Shown here piece by piece: positions 1 to 10,180 of a stretch of 64,000 nt of DNA (position 1 is the first letter of the stretch; each line of letters starts with the position of its first letter). Under the pieces are notes generated by a model. It was not told where the DNA came from. It was given only the letters and a program-made list of their open reading frames with translations, and did no database searches. The position numbers were made by a program, and so were the translations under genes. This DNA is from Mucilaginibacter dorajii (GTDB lineage: Bacteria > Bacteroidota > Bacteroidia > Sphingobacteriales > Sphingobacteriaceae): contig NZ_JANTYS010000006.1 of NCBI RefSeq assembly GCF_024808255.1, forward strand, positions 1 through 64,000. The letters are read 5' to 3'.

Positions 1-377
1 AGACCTGTATAGTTCATCTTAGGACTAACAGAATACCTTGTATAGTATTTACAGGATTTACTCACAAATCTGTATAGCTATTTCCGGACGGGTCACATAG
101 TGCAAATTGGCCCATAATCGGACACATAGTTGTAATGTAACCGAACATTTCTTTTTATAGGGCTTCATTTTAACTAATTGATTGTCAATTAATTATTATA
201 TTGATGGCATGTATTTGGTGCCACTAAATCATTCAGTTCTTGGAAAATGTCAACCTTTAAGTGTCACCGGCTAACCCGATGAAGAATCTTCGTTCAGAAT
301 GACCTACTGTTCCCGAAGAGAGTTTGAGCGGCGCGCTGTAAATGAATGAATAAGTGAACCAATAAACATACAACGTC
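1..377. other. Intergenic region at left edge, no gene seen
   Basis: AT-rich spacer before the permease gene. No reading frame of convincing length or composition was found. The stretch around 272-305 (dyad-like GATGAAGAATCTTCGTTCAG) resembles the dispersed intergenic repeats of Bacteroidota, but only one copy is visible here. Any promoter for the downstream gene must lie in the last 100 bases; none is clear. Confidence 0.4.
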
Positions 378-2747
378 ATGATCAGGAATTATTTTAAAGC
401 CGCGTTCAGGAACCTTTGGTGTAACAAGGCGTTCTCTGTAATCAACATCTTGGGCCTCAGCGTAGGTCTGGCCTGCTGCATGCTCATCTTTCTATATGCC
501 ATGGACGAGCTGAGTTACGACAGGTTCAATGCAAACGCCGCCAACATTTATCACCTGGCAGTTAACTCTAAAAGCCCGGATGGAGAGGTACACAAATTTT
601 CGGGCACAGGCAACATGCCTGGTCCAAGCTTTAAACGGCAGCTTCCTGAAGTTGAGGATTTTGTGCGTATATATGGCACCGATTATACCGTTAAACGAGA
701 CAATGAGGTGTTTGATCAGGTAGCATTGTTTGTCGACAGTAACTTCTTTTCCGTTTTTACCTTTCCAATGCTATATGGTAATCCGCAAAATGCGCTTAAT
801 GCGCCCAATTCCATTGTGCTCTCGGAAGAAATAGCAGAAAAATATTTCGGTAGGGGAAATCCGGTGGGGAAAACACTCGATCTGAAAGTGCACAATAAAT
901 TCCAGCCATTCACGGTAACTGCCGTAACCAGAAAGTCGCCTCAAAACTCGTCGATCAAGATCAAAATGTTAGTGCCGCAGAAATTAAGAACAATGGACGA
1001 TCATTGGCTTAACTTTTTTCAAAACACTTTCCTGGTGATAAGGCCTGGCACGGATATCAGGCAATTGAATGCAAAGATCAATAAGGTATACCTGAGTGAT
1101 GCTGCAAGCCAGATTAAAGAGTCTGGTGATAAGGATAAAATAACGTATGTACTGCAGCCTCTGCTTGCCATGCACACCAGTACCGATTATCCGGCCAATA
1201 ACGGTTTGTCGGATGCCAGTAATCCAACGTATTCCTACATCCTGACTGGTATCGCTTTATTTATTCTTGCCATAGCCTGTATTAATTTTGTGAATCTTAC
1301 CGTTTCCCGTTCGCTCAAGAGGGCCAAAGAGATCGGAATCCGCAAGGTGATGGGTGGTCTGCGCAAACAATTGATCATGCAGTTCCTGGGTGAGTCATTT
1401 ATGCTAAGTTTTATGGCCTTTGTTTTGGCGATACTTTTGGTTCAGCTGGCGCTGCCCTTATTTAATGTGCTGACCAACAAAGTCTTGGATTTTTCATACC
1501 TGCTCAGCTTAAAATTGGTGGCCGGTTATATTGGTATTTTCCTGCTGACAGGTTTGTTATCCGGTTTTTACCCGGCATTGGTATTGTCGGGCTTTAGCCC
1601 GGTGCAAACATTGTATAACCGCACGCAATATGTCGGCAAAAATTATTTATCAAAAGGCCTCGTCGTACTGCAGTTCACCCTGGCTACGTTCCTAATCATA
1701 TCCACTGTTACCATTTATTCTCAGTTCAATTACCTGATGAATTTCGACCTGGGCTATAATGATAAAAATGTGGTATCGATCTTCGCTTTTAGTATTGATA
1801 AGGCCAAGTTTTCCACTTTCAAAAACGAATTATCAAAAGATCCGAATATCCTTAGCGTAACTGCCGACCAGGGGGGCGGCCCATGGGGAACTTCGGCAGT
1901 TATCAACGGCTCCCGGGAATTCGGGTTTAATCTGCAACATATCGATGAAGATTACCTGCCTTTGTTCCAGGTACCTATCGTAAAAGGTCGCAATTTTTCA
2001 AAAACAATGGTTTCTGACAGCGCTGGTTCGGTACTGGTGAGTGAAGAGTTTGTGAAGAAGGCAGGCTGGAAGAACCCGATAGGGCAGACGGTTGATTTCG
2101 CTTCCGATAAAAGGAAATACAACGTGGTTGGTGTGGTAAAGGATTATCATTACCAGTCACTCACTGAAAAAATGTCACCGGTTTTGTACAGCATGAAGCC
2201 GGATTATCCGTGGGGGAATATCTTTATCCGGATCAATGATCAAAATAAACCAGAAGCGTTAAACCATATCGGGCAAGAATTCAAAGCGGAGTTCCCGTTC
2301 ATACCTTATCAATATAAATTCAAAGATGATGAGGTTGCCGAACAATATGATAAAGAGGCTAAATGGAAGCAGATTATAACCTTTGGCGCTGTGCTCACCA
2401 TTTTCATCTCGTGCATAGGCCTCTTTGGCCTGGCCACATTGTCTGCAGAACGTCGCAAAAAAGAGATAGGAATCCGTAAGGTGCTGGGTGCCAGTGTTGA
2501 ACGAATTGTGAGGAAGCTTTCTGCCGATTTTTCCGTTTTGATTTTGATTTCCGCTGTAATATCAACGCCTGCAGCACGGTGGACCATGCAAAGGTGGCTG
2601 GAAAATTATCCATATCGGATTACGATGGACGCATGGGTATTCCTGTTGGCGACAGTATTTGTATTGCTTATAGCACTGATAACGGTAAGTTTCCAGACCA
2701 TCAAGGCGGCAGTAGCAAACCCGGTAAATAGTTTACGAAGCGAATAG
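378..2747 (+). CDS. FtsX/MacB-type ABC transporter permease
   Basis: A 789-residue inner-membrane permease of the FtsX-like family common in Bacteroidota. The N-terminus (MIRNYFKAAFRNLW) is followed by a membrane helix at about 20-45, a MacB-type periplasmic core domain (about 50-270), a first FtsX domain with three helices (about 285-405), a second soluble domain (about 450-660) and a second FtsX domain (about 675-785). The EIGIRKVMGG and EIGIRKVLGA segments, which follow the first helix of each FtsX domain, are the coupling signature. The family works with a separate MacB/LolD-like ATPase in export or lipoprotein transport, but no ATPase gene lies nearby, so substrate and partner are unknown. 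It stands alone, about 500 bases before the sigma factor. Confidence 0.9.
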   Translation: MIRNYFKAAFRNLWCNKAFSVINILGLSVGLACCMLIFLYAMDELSYDRFNANAANIYHLAVNSKSPDGEVHKFSGTGNMPGPSFKRQLPEVEDFVRIYGTDYTVKRDNEVFDQVALFVDSNFFSVFTFPMLYGNPQNALNAPNSIVLSEEIAEKYFGRGNPVGKTLDLKVHNKFQPFTVTAVTRKSPQNSSIKIKMLVPQKLRTMDDHWLNFFQNTFLVIRPGTDIRQLNAKINKVYLSDAASQIKESGDKDKITYVLQPLLAMHTSTDYPANNGLSDASNPTYSYILTGIALFILAIACINFVNLTVSRSLKRAKEIGIRKVMGGLRKQLIMQFLGESFMLSFMAFVLAILLVQLALPLFNVLTNKVLDFSYLLSLKLVAGYIGIFLLTGLLSGFYPALVLSGFSPVQTLYNRTQYVGKNYLSKGLVVLQFTLATFLIISTVTIYSQFNYLMNFDLGYNDKNVVSIFAFSIDKAKFSTFKNELSKDPNILSVTADQGGGPWGTSAVINGSREFGFNLQHIDEDYLPLFQVPIVKGRNFSKTMVSDSAGSVLVSEEFVKKAGWKNPIGQTVDFASDKRKYNVVGVVKDYHYQSLTEKMSPVLYSMKPDYPWGNIFIRINDQNKPEALNHIGQEFKAEFPFIPYQYKFKDDEVAEQYDKEAKWKQIITFGAVLTIFISCIGLFGLATLSAERRKKEIGIRKVLGASVERIVRKLSADFSVLILISAVISTPAARWTMQRWLENYPYRITMDAWVFLLATVFVLLIALITVSFQTIKAAVANPVNSLRSE

Positions 2748-3251
2748 GCCATTCTAAATCCTTTCATAAGTGGATGGCTTAAATTGTGTTTTTCTTTTCG
2801 GGAGTTCATTTGCCGCTGTCTGTAGTTTCAAACCACAGATAAACTATGTTTTTACACGCAGTTTTCGAACACCTTTATGGAAGATTTGAAGAAAATAGCC
2901 CCTATAAATGCTCAATTATGAAGCAATAATTTAACTGTTTATTACTTAACCTGACACAAAGCGCGAACATAAGGCACAAAATGGTATGGCTAAGCATTCC
3001 AGAATACCCATTTATGATAGCCATTTACATCAATTACCCGCATATAAAGGGAAGTGAACAGACGTTGGTACAGGTAGGTACATTTTTCATTTGTCGGTAT
3101 ATATTTTTCTTTTTCTAACGGGAAAGACCTCAGTTAAACCCGGCAGCTTTTATTACAAGCCCTGACATCTGCAACAAGCCTAAAAGGGTTAATATTACAT
3201 TAACAAAATGTTATTCTATTTAACTAAGTTTGTTTTAAGTAATTAAGATTA
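2748..3251. other. 504-base spacer with promoter region of PUL 1
   Basis: No supportable gene. A 45-codon frame at 2981-3118 was considered and rejected. The right end is AT-rich and holds a TAnnTTTG element (3225-3232) just before the sigma-factor start. The long spacer separates the permease from PUL 1 and suggests independent transcription. Confidence 0.5.
3225..3232 (+). promoter_or_regulatory. Bacteroidota -7 element for the ECF sigma gene
   Basis: TAAGTTTG matches TAnnTTTG, the -7 consensus of the Bacteroidota primary sigma factor. It ends 19 bases before the TTG start at 3252, implying a very short leader. No convincing -33 TTTG is seen at the expected spacing. Confidence 0.35.
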
Positions 3252-3878
3252 TTGAAAAAGGGGTTGGACTATATAAATGAATGGGATGCATTTGTTCAGG
3301 CAGAGAACGAAGCGGCATTTCATGAACTATATTGTCACTATTTTAAATACCTGTCATTTATCGCACTAAAAAAGGGCTTCCCGGTAAATAAGGTTAAAGA
3401 TAACATTAATGATCTCTTTCTTTGTTTATGGGAAAAAAAGGGGCAATTAAACAACGTGGTTAATTTTCATAATTATATTGTTTCATCCTTTCTACGAAAA
3501 TTATATCGCAAAGAAAATCTTGAAATTGATGAAAGTATGTTTGTTGAAACTGTGCCGGGATTACAAACTTATCCTTCAGTAGAAAGCCAGTATATTGCCC
3601 AGCATACCCAGGATGATCTTAGCCGGATACTGAAGATTTTTGTGGAAAAACTTCCTGATAAGCAAAAACAGATGATTTATCAGAAATTTTATCTTGGGTT
3701 ATCGTACAAGGAAATTTCAGAAACTAATAGTATTTCTATCAATACGGTATACAATACCATTTATAAAGCACTTGAAAAACTAAAAATAGAAATCGGAAAA
3801 GAGAATCTTTCTGCCTTTTCGCTTGCGTTAGCACTGCTTTCCCTCCTTTGTTTAATTTATTTTCAAAAAATTTCATAA
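3252..3878 (+). CDS. ECF RNA polymerase sigma factor (FecI-like) with C-terminal membrane helix
   Basis: A 208-residue sigma-70 family ECF factor of the Bacteroidota expansion type, expected to direct transcription of the adjacent SusC/SusD operon under control of the FecR-like anti-sigma factor. Region 2 covers about 15-90 (DLFLCLWEKKG resembles region 2.3/2.4). Region 4 covers about 120-185, with the helix-turn-helix YKEISETNSISINTVYNTI. The last 20 or so residues (FSLALALLSLLCLIYF) are strongly hydrophobic and look like a membrane anchor, unusual for a sigma factor. The start is TTG: an in-frame stop (3240-3242) lies just upstream and the nearby ATG is out of frame. FecR follows after 53 bases. 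Confidence 0.9.
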   Translation: MKKGLDYINEWDAFVQAENEAAFHELYCHYFKYLSFIALKKGFPVNKVKDNINDLFLCLWEKKGQLNNVVNFHNYIVSSFLRKLYRKENLEIDESMFVETVPGLQTYPSVESQYIAQHTQDDLSRILKIFVEKLPDKQKQMIYQKFYLGLSYKEISETNSISINTVYNTIYKALEKLKIEIGKENLSAFSLALALLSLLCLIYFQKIS

Positions 3879-3931
3879 AAGAATAGTGAAAAACTGAAAA
3901 TCTGCACTCTATTGCTTATAAACACGATAGG

Positions 3932-5104
3932 ATGCAGGAGAAAGATATTTTCAACCTTTTAACAGACGAAGGTTTTTGCAATTATTGCCTTAAAACTAAT
4001 GCTGATGATGTAGAATACTGGGAAAACTGGTTGGAGGAACATCCCTCTGAGCGCGAAAATATTGAATCGCAAAAAAACTTAATAATTTTACTGGCGAATG
4101 AAACCGCAGCCCAGGTAACACAAAGTGAATATCAGAAACTGCAGCGGAGAATTCAGCTATCTAAAAAAAATAATCGTAAAATATTTCCACTAATAATGAG
4201 ATGGGCGGTAGCTGCTTCTTTGATAATCTCATTGTCTTTTGGATATTACTTTTATCATAAAGCCCAAAACAACCGGCAAATCGCCACCACTATTTCAAAT
4301 AAAACTGCACCGGGTAGTACTAAAGCAATACTTATCCTGGCTAATGGTCAAAAAATTGAATTAAGCGCCGCTGCCAATGGAACAATTGCCACACAAAGCA
4401 ACACTGCGATCAGAAAGACAAATGATGGCAGGATAATTTATGATGGTGACAGCAAAAGTTTACTTTATAATACTACTATAACGCCACGAGGCGGCAAATT
4501 TGATTTAACGCTTGCCGATGGTACTAAAGTTACTCTTGATGCAGCGTCTTCCATAAAATATCCGGTTTCTTTCACCGGCAAAGAACGAAAAGTAGAAATA
4601 ACCGGGCAGGTTTATTTCGAAGTAGCGCATAACGCTGCTAAGCCATTCAGGGTTTTGACCAGGGGCCAAACAATCGAAGTTTTAGGAACACACTTTAATA
4701 TTAATGCTTATGACGATGAGCCAACGATAAAAACTACATTGTTGGAAGGTAAGGTAAGCGTTAACTATCTGGGTATAAATGCGCTGCTAAAACCTGGCGA
4801 ACAGGCATCAGTAAAAAGTGGAGTTAGTGATATCCGGGTAAAAGCTGTAGATACAGAACTGGTAATAGCGTGGAAGAACGGATTGTTTCGATTTAGCAAG
4901 ACAGGTTTGCGGTCGGTTATGAGGCAAATATCACGCTGGTATGATATGGAAATTATTTACCCTGAAACACTAAAAAATACTGACCTGTTTGAAGGGAGTA
5001 CCCCAAGATCAGCAAATGTTCAGAGTATCCTCCGGAAACTCGAAGTAACCGGTCATGTGAAGTTTAAGGTTGATGGAAATAAAATAATTATTCTAAATAA
5101 ATAA
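3932..5104 (+). CDS. FecR-family anti-sigma factor
   Basis: A 390-residue FecR-like regulator. The first 80 or so residues are a cytoplasmic anti-sigma region (DEGFCNYCLKTNADDVEYW). A single membrane helix follows at about 88-107. The periplasmic part has the FecR domain (about 180-280, with RGGKFDLTLADGTKVTLDAASS and ITGQVYFEVAHNA) and a C-terminal DUF4974 domain (about 320-390, FSKTGLRSVMRQISRWYD). In this family the STN domain of the outer-membrane receptor contacts FecR, which then frees the sigma factor. The next gene encodes such an STN-bearing SusC, so sigma, FecR and SusC form a complete cell-surface signalling trio. Confidence 0.95.
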   Translation: MQEKDIFNLLTDEGFCNYCLKTNADDVEYWENWLEEHPSERENIESQKNLIILLANETAAQVTQSEYQKLQRRIQLSKKNNRKIFPLIMRWAVAASLIISLSFGYYFYHKAQNNRQIATTISNKTAPGSTKAILILANGQKIELSAAANGTIATQSNTAIRKTNDGRIIYDGDSKSLLYNTTITPRGGKFDLTLADGTKVTLDAASSIKYPVSFTGKERKVEITGQVYFEVAHNAAKPFRVLTRGQTIEVLGTHFNINAYDDEPTIKTTLLEGKVSVNYLGINALLKPGEQASVKSGVSDIRVKAVDTELVIAWKNGLFRFSKTGLRSVMRQISRWYDMEIIYPETLKNTDLFEGSTPRSANVQSILRKLEVTGHVKFKVDGNKIIILNK

Positions 5105-5290
5105 ACTTCTAAAAAATAAAAAACGATTTAAATGAACGGCCTATGATAAAATAAAACTTACTCAACTCCACCCAGCCGAAAATAAAAAAGCGGAAGTGTT
5201 TGCACCACCCCCGCCAAATTTTTCCGGTTTGTCTGCCCCCTTAGCGGGAAATAATTCTTGTCAAAATATTTACATAAAACCAGTTTTCAA

Positions 5291-8200
5291 ATGTATAAAA
5301 AAATTAACCGATTTTTTTGTGTTCCGTCGGGCTATCTCAGCAAATTCCTGTTTACTATGAAGCTAACAACTCTTATCATTTTAGTAAGCTTGATGCAGGT
5401 TAGTGCTTCAAGCAGAGCTCAGAATGTGACTTACTCTAATAACCTGGCATCATTAGATAAGCTTTTCAATGAAATTGAAAAGCAAACAAGTTATCACGTG
5501 TTATGGTCATATGATAGAATAAAAAACTTTCCTTTTTTTCAGGCCGATTTTAAAAAAACTCCCGTTAAGGAGGTACTGGATAAAGTATTTCAAGGTTCAA
5601 ATCTTGAGTATGTGATTGAAGAACAAACAATTCTGATCAAGGAAAAAGATAATAAACCTGATCATAAAGCCGAAAGTTCTGCTAACCTTATCCGAATGAT
5701 CACAGGGCGCGTTGTTGACGATAATGACAAGCCATTACCTGGGTTAACCATTACCAATAAAAAAACTAAAAAAATATCAGTCTCCAATAGCCAGGGGGAG
5801 TACCAGATTGCTGCAGACGACGGGGATGTATTGTCCTATAGTTTTATTGGATTTAAGACTGTTGAATTTACTGTAACAGCCGGGAGGTCCACTTTTGATT
5901 TAAAAATGGAATTAAATACGGCCTCTTTAGGTAACGTGGATGTTGTTGTAACGGGTTACAGTAATAAAAGAAAAAGTGAGCTTACAAGTGCCATCACCGT
6001 GGTTTCGGCCGAGAAGCTTAAGGATGTAACCTCCAATGATCTGGGCTCGATGTTGCAGGGAAAGGTGGCGGGCTTACAAGTCGTCGCCTCATCCGGCGCG
6101 CCAGGTTCGGCAGCCGAGATCAGGTTACGCGGTATATCGTCCGTTAATGCCTCTCAAAGCCCGCTTATTGTAGTTGATGGGATCATCGGCGGAAATTATG
6201 ATCCCAATGATGTTGAAACGGTAACAGTATTGAAAGATGCAGGTGCTACCGCCATTTACGGTTCACAAGCCAATGCGGGTGTTTTGATTGTTACCACCAA
6301 AAAAGCAAAGGATAACCAAACACATTATGAAGTGAAGGCAACAACCGGTTTCCGGCAGGCGGATTTCGGGAAAATGCAAATGATGAACAGTAGTGAGCTA
6401 TATAACTATCAAAAACAGCTTTATAGAGATTACGTACCGGGAGCTTCAGATAATTCCTATGTGATTGATATCGTAAAGTTTCAAAATGAAAGGCCTGCAT
6501 CGGTGCTTAACACTAATACCAATTGGCTAAATACAATGTTTACCAGGGCTCCGGTTCAGAATTACTATTTTTCTGCTATAGGAAAAACCGCAAAAAACGA
6601 ATACGCTTTCGGAACCACCTTTTATGAAGAAAAAGGAACCTTTAACAATTCTGACTACAAACGTGTCAATCTTCGTGCCTCGTCTATTTATCATTTTACT
6701 GATAAGATCAGCCTGACCAACAATGTAAATATTAGCGGCACCCAGGGGAAAAGTTTTGATTACACTGATATGTACAATGCGTATCTTAACTTGCCTTGGG
6801 ATAATCCCTATGATGCAAATCATAGCCCCATTTATGTAGATGGTAATTCAACCTTTAAATGGTGGTCGAGAGATAAGACCAACCCTTTGAACACGATAGA
6901 GAATTCCAGCCACCCCTATAAAAATTTTGATGTAAACTGGGATGCTACCCTAAGCCTTCCAATCACCAAATGGCTAACATTCTCCAGCGCCAACCGGCTT
7001 TCTGCATATTATTTCTCCAATTCAACCTTTTATAGTCCGGCAGTTGCCGGAACCTATCATGGAACCGGCTACTTAAACCAGCAAAGTACATTCAATTATG
7101 GTGGTATTTCCACAAACTTGTTGCGGTTCAACCTGCAATATGGTGATCATACCATCAGTGGTTTGGCGGGTGTGGAATTTGAAGGGAGCCAGAATAATTT
7201 CATGGGAGCCTCTGGAAAAGGATTACCCACTGGTTTGAGCGTTTTAAATGTTGTTTCCAACAACCAGGCTGTGAATGGTTATTATAACGACTATTCCATT
7301 ATTTCATATTTGTCTCAGGCCAGCTATAGCTATAAGAACCGTTATTTTCTGACCGGATCGTTCCGTGTCGACGGCTCATCGGCGTTCCCTCCGGGAAATC
7401 GCTATGCGTCCTTCCCCTCTGTTTCGGGAGCGTGGTTAGCCAGCAATGAAGATTTCCTGAAGGGGAATAATATTGTTAATAACCTGAAGCTAAGATTGAG
7501 CTATGGCGTTACAGGAAATCAGGATATAGGTGCTTCCAGGTATTTAGGTCTCTATTCGCTTACCAGTCAGTACAATTCTACTGTTGCCGCAACTCCTCTA
7601 CAACTGGCCAGTCCCAACCTCACCTGGGAAAGCAAATATCAGACGGATGCAGGTATTGACATTGATTTATTCAAAAGGCTTTCGCTTACCATCGATGTTT
7701 ATCATAACGTAACCAAAAACCTATTATTACAGGTTTCCCAACCCTTATCTGTTGGATTTGAGACCAGGTGGGCGAACATTGGCCAGGTGGTTAATAACGG
7801 CCTGGAATTTGGGATCTCATCTACTAATATCAAAACAAAAAATTTTCAATGGGTGACCGACTTTAATATCAATTTCAACAGTAATAAACTCAGGGATCTT
7901 CCTTCTGATATCATCAAGATAGGCCAGCTTCATATTCCACAGATATACAGTAATGGAGGTAATCTTTACGAGTTCTATTTACCTAAATGGATGGGTGTTA
8001 ATGCCCAGACAGGTGCACCACAATGGGAGGTTGAAACAAAAGATGCAGCAGGTAATATCACCAAATCAGTTACATCAGACTATGCATCGGCAACTCAAGA
8101 GAAATTAGGGTCTGCATTACCAAAGTTCCAGGGCGGGTTTAATAATACTTTTAGGTATAAAAATTTCTCTCTTGGGGTAAATGCTTACTTCCTGAGCGGC

Positions 8201-8626
8201 AATAAAATCTATAATAACAACCGCTCCATTACGATGAACGATGGTCATGAGCCTTATCTCAATCAAATGGTTGCACCTAAAGGAACCGTATTGTGGACCA
8301 AACCAGGCGATATTGCTACAGAGCCCAGTTATCAGAACGCGACTAATTCAACCAGCCCATCATCAAGATACCTGGAAAATGGCAGTTACATTAATATAAG
8401 AAATGTATCTATCGGTTACTCTTTGCCTAAATCTATTGTGAAAAGTTTAAGGCTTGATGAGGTCAATTTATCTGTGACCGCAGATAATCTGCACACCTTC
8501 ACCAAATTCACTGGCCAGGATCCTCAAGCAACGATAACTCCCGGAATTTATGTAACTCCCGGAGTATCCGATTTTAAATATCCTAACAATCACCAGTATC
8601 TTTTTAATATCAATATCAGATTTTAA
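5291..8626 (+). CDS. SusC-like TonB-dependent receptor with STN domain
   Basis: An outer-membrane glycan importer that is also a transducer for the upstream FecR/sigma pair. I start it at the ATG at 5291; an in-frame TTG at 5258 adds 11 residues before a typical N-terminus and is less likely. After the signal peptide (ending near SSRAQ) come an STN domain (LDKLFNEIEKQTSYHVLW to ILIKEK), a carboxypeptidase-D-like beta-sandwich (ITGRVVDDNDKPLPGLTI), a plug (LIVVDGIIGG and VLKDAGATAIYGSQANAGV) and a long beta-barrel ending in an aromatic residue (NINIRF). The length of 1111 residues is normal for the STN subclass. SusD follows after 11 bases. Expression is probably under the ECF sigma factor. 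Confidence 0.95.
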   Translation: MYKKINRFFCVPSGYLSKFLFTMKLTTLIILVSLMQVSASSRAQNVTYSNNLASLDKLFNEIEKQTSYHVLWSYDRIKNFPFFQADFKKTPVKEVLDKVFQGSNLEYVIEEQTILIKEKDNKPDHKAESSANLIRMITGRVVDDNDKPLPGLTITNKKTKKISVSNSQGEYQIAADDGDVLSYSFIGFKTVEFTVTAGRSTFDLKMELNTASLGNVDVVVTGYSNKRKSELTSAITVVSAEKLKDVTSNDLGSMLQGKVAGLQVVASSGAPGSAAEIRLRGISSVNASQSPLIVVDGIIGGNYDPNDVETVTVLKDAGATAIYGSQANAGVLIVTTKKAKDNQTHYEVKATTGFRQADFGKMQMMNSSELYNYQKQLYRDYVPGASDNSYVIDIVKFQNERPASVLNTNTNWLNTMFTRAPVQNYYFSAIGKTAKNEYAFGTTFYEEKGTFNNSDYKRVNLRASSIYHFTDKISLTNNVNISGTQGKSFDYTDMYNAYLNLPWDNPYDANHSPIYVDGNSTFKWWSRDKTNPLNTIENSSHPYKNFDVNWDATLSLPITKWLTFSSANRLSAYYFSNSTFYSPAVAGTYHGTGYLNQQSTFNYGGISTNLLRFNLQYGDHTISGLAGVEFEGSQNNFMGASGKGLPTGLSVLNVVSNNQAVNGYYNDYSIISYLSQASYSYKNRYFLTGSFRVDGSSAFPPGNRYASFPSVSGAWLASNEDFLKGNNIVNNLKLRLSYGVTGNQDIGASRYLGLYSLTSQYNSTVAATPLQLASPNLTWESKYQTDAGIDIDLFKRLSLTIDVYHNVTKNLLLQVSQPLSVGFETRWANIGQVVNNGLEFGISSTNIKTKNFQWVTDFNINFNSNKLRDLPSDIIKIGQLHIPQIYSNGGNLYEFYLPKWMGVNAQTGAPQWEVETKDAAGNITKSVTSDYASATQEKLGSALPKFQGGFNNTFRYKNFSLGVNAYFLSGNKIYNNNRSITMNDGHEPYLNQMVAPKGTVLWTKPGDIATEPSYQNATNSTSPSSRYLENGSYINIRNVSIGYSLPKSIVKSLRLDEVNLSVTADNLHTFTKFTGQDPQATITPGIYVTPGVSDFKYPNNHQYLFNINIRF

Positions 8627-8637
8627 CTATTGCAGCG

Positions 8638-10152
8638 ATGATAAATAAAATATTTATAGTTATTTGCTTGTTAACTGTCGCACTGACAGGCTGCAAGCTT
8701 GAATCGAATCCAAGTGATTCGATCACTACTGAATCCATTACTAAAACAGCCGACGGTTTAACCAATGCCGTGAATGGGGCCTACTCATTGTTTAAGGATA
8801 AACTTTCCTTCAATGATAGCCAGGACGACAATTTGATGTATTTAAGAAATTTTTATCAGTTAAGCGATTTTGCCTCTGATGATGTTGTTTGCGGGCAGGT
8901 AACAACAGACCCACTGTTTTTAAGTTTTTCTTTGGAGCATTCTCCTACTCAAACCAATGCCGGGTATTTATGGTATATTTCCTATAAAATCATTAATACG
9001 GCTAATACCGTTATTGAACAGGGCGAAAAAGGCAGCGACCAAAGCGCGCTTACCAAACAATTGATAGGTGAGTGTTATTTTCTGAGGGCATACTGCCATT
9101 TTAACCTGGTTAGGTTATTTGCCAAACCTTACACCGTGGATCCCAATGCACCAGGCATTATTTTAAGGACCTCATCAACAGATAACCCTCAAAAGGCCAG
9201 GGCCAGCGTAAAGGACGTATACGCTTCCGTAGTTCAGGATGCTATTAAAGGAGTTTCTTTGATGAACCAGGCAAGGGGAGTGCAATATGGCTCTAAAGAA
9301 GCCGCCGAGGCCTTGCTTTCGCGGGTGGCGCTTTACCAGGGGGCATACCAGGACGCCATTAATTATTCAAACCAGGTTATTAATTCGGGAAGATTCACTG
9401 AAGTAACACCGGCAACCTACCCAACCATGTTCTCTAATGCAATGGGCAGTACAGAAACAATTTTCTGTATTGCCTTCACCACATTAGATGATTATGGGAA
9501 ATTTGGTTCTATTGCTTCCCAGTATTATTCAGATGGTAATTCAGGATGGGGAGAGGAGTTCGCTTCAAAGCCATTGCGTGACTTGTATGCCCAAAACCCA
9601 ACCGACATCAGGATAACCAATATAGTGCCTTTAAAAGATGGAAGTGGTAACATTCAGTTAAAAAATGGCATACCCACTTATTATGTTAACAAATTTTCAT
9701 TCCAGGGTGGAAGCCCGACGCTAAGCTCACCGATACTTTTCAGGCTTTCTGAGATGTACCTAAACCGTGCGGAAGCTGAGGCAAATCTTAATCAAACGGC
9801 AACTGCGCTTAATGATGTGGATATGATCCGTAAAAACAGGGGGCTGTCAAGCGCGCTTTATAATGGCGTAGTACCGGCTAATAGCACCTTGCTGCAGACT
9901 GTACTAAAAGAAAGAAGGTTAGAACTTGCTTTCGAAGGGCACCGCACCTATGATGTTTACAGAAATAAGCAAAGTATGAACCGTACCTACTGGGGGTACC
10001 ATCTCCCCGGTCTGAAAGAAAGTGATATCAATTTGAGCGTAGACCCGGCCAATTACACGGGAATGATTATTCCATACACCAGCACGAAGATCATTTATTA
10101 CCTGCCGATAGACGAGATACTTTCCAACAAATTAGCAACCCAAAATCCATAA
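8638..10152 (+). CDS. SusD/RagB-like outer-membrane lipoprotein
   Basis: A 504-residue glycan-binding lipoprotein that caps the SusC barrel. The signal peptide ends in a lipobox with Cys19 (VALTGC). The helical TPR-like body typical of SusD is visible, including FLRAYCHFNLVRLFAKPY near residue 150, and the C-terminal conserved segment RLSEMYLNRAEAEANLNQ followed by ERRLELAFEGHRTYDVYR. It follows SusC by 11 bases, as in nearly all PULs. Its specificity cannot be read from the sequence. Confidence 0.95.
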   Translation: MINKIFIVICLLTVALTGCKLESNPSDSITTESITKTADGLTNAVNGAYSLFKDKLSFNDSQDDNLMYLRNFYQLSDFASDDVVCGQVTTDPLFLSFSLEHSPTQTNAGYLWYISYKIINTANTVIEQGEKGSDQSALTKQLIGECYFLRAYCHFNLVRLFAKPYTVDPNAPGIILRTSSTDNPQKARASVKDVYASVVQDAIKGVSLMNQARGVQYGSKEAAEALLSRVALYQGAYQDAINYSNQVINSGRFTEVTPATYPTMFSNAMGSTETIFCIAFTTLDDYGKFGSIASQYYSDGNSGWGEEFASKPLRDLYAQNPTDIRITNIVPLKDGSGNIQLKNGIPTYYVNKFSFQGGSPTLSSPILFRLSEMYLNRAEAEANLNQTATALNDVDMIRKNRGLSSALYNGVVPANSTLLQTVLKERRLELAFEGHRTYDVYRNKQSMNRTYWGYHLPGLKESDINLSVDPANYTGMIIPYTSTKIIYYLPIDEILSNKLATQNP

Positions 10153-10180
10153 TCCTAATTAAAATTTAAGAAAATTAGTT

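Noticed and set aside
2981-3118. 45-codon frame MVWLSIPEYP...
   Set aside because: No homology pattern, ends in a Phe run from AT-rich DNA and has no promoter; probably chance.
5189-5225. Attenuator or terminator between fecR and susC
   Set aside because: GCGG/CCGC can pair, but the stem is only four bases with a long loop; too weak to call.
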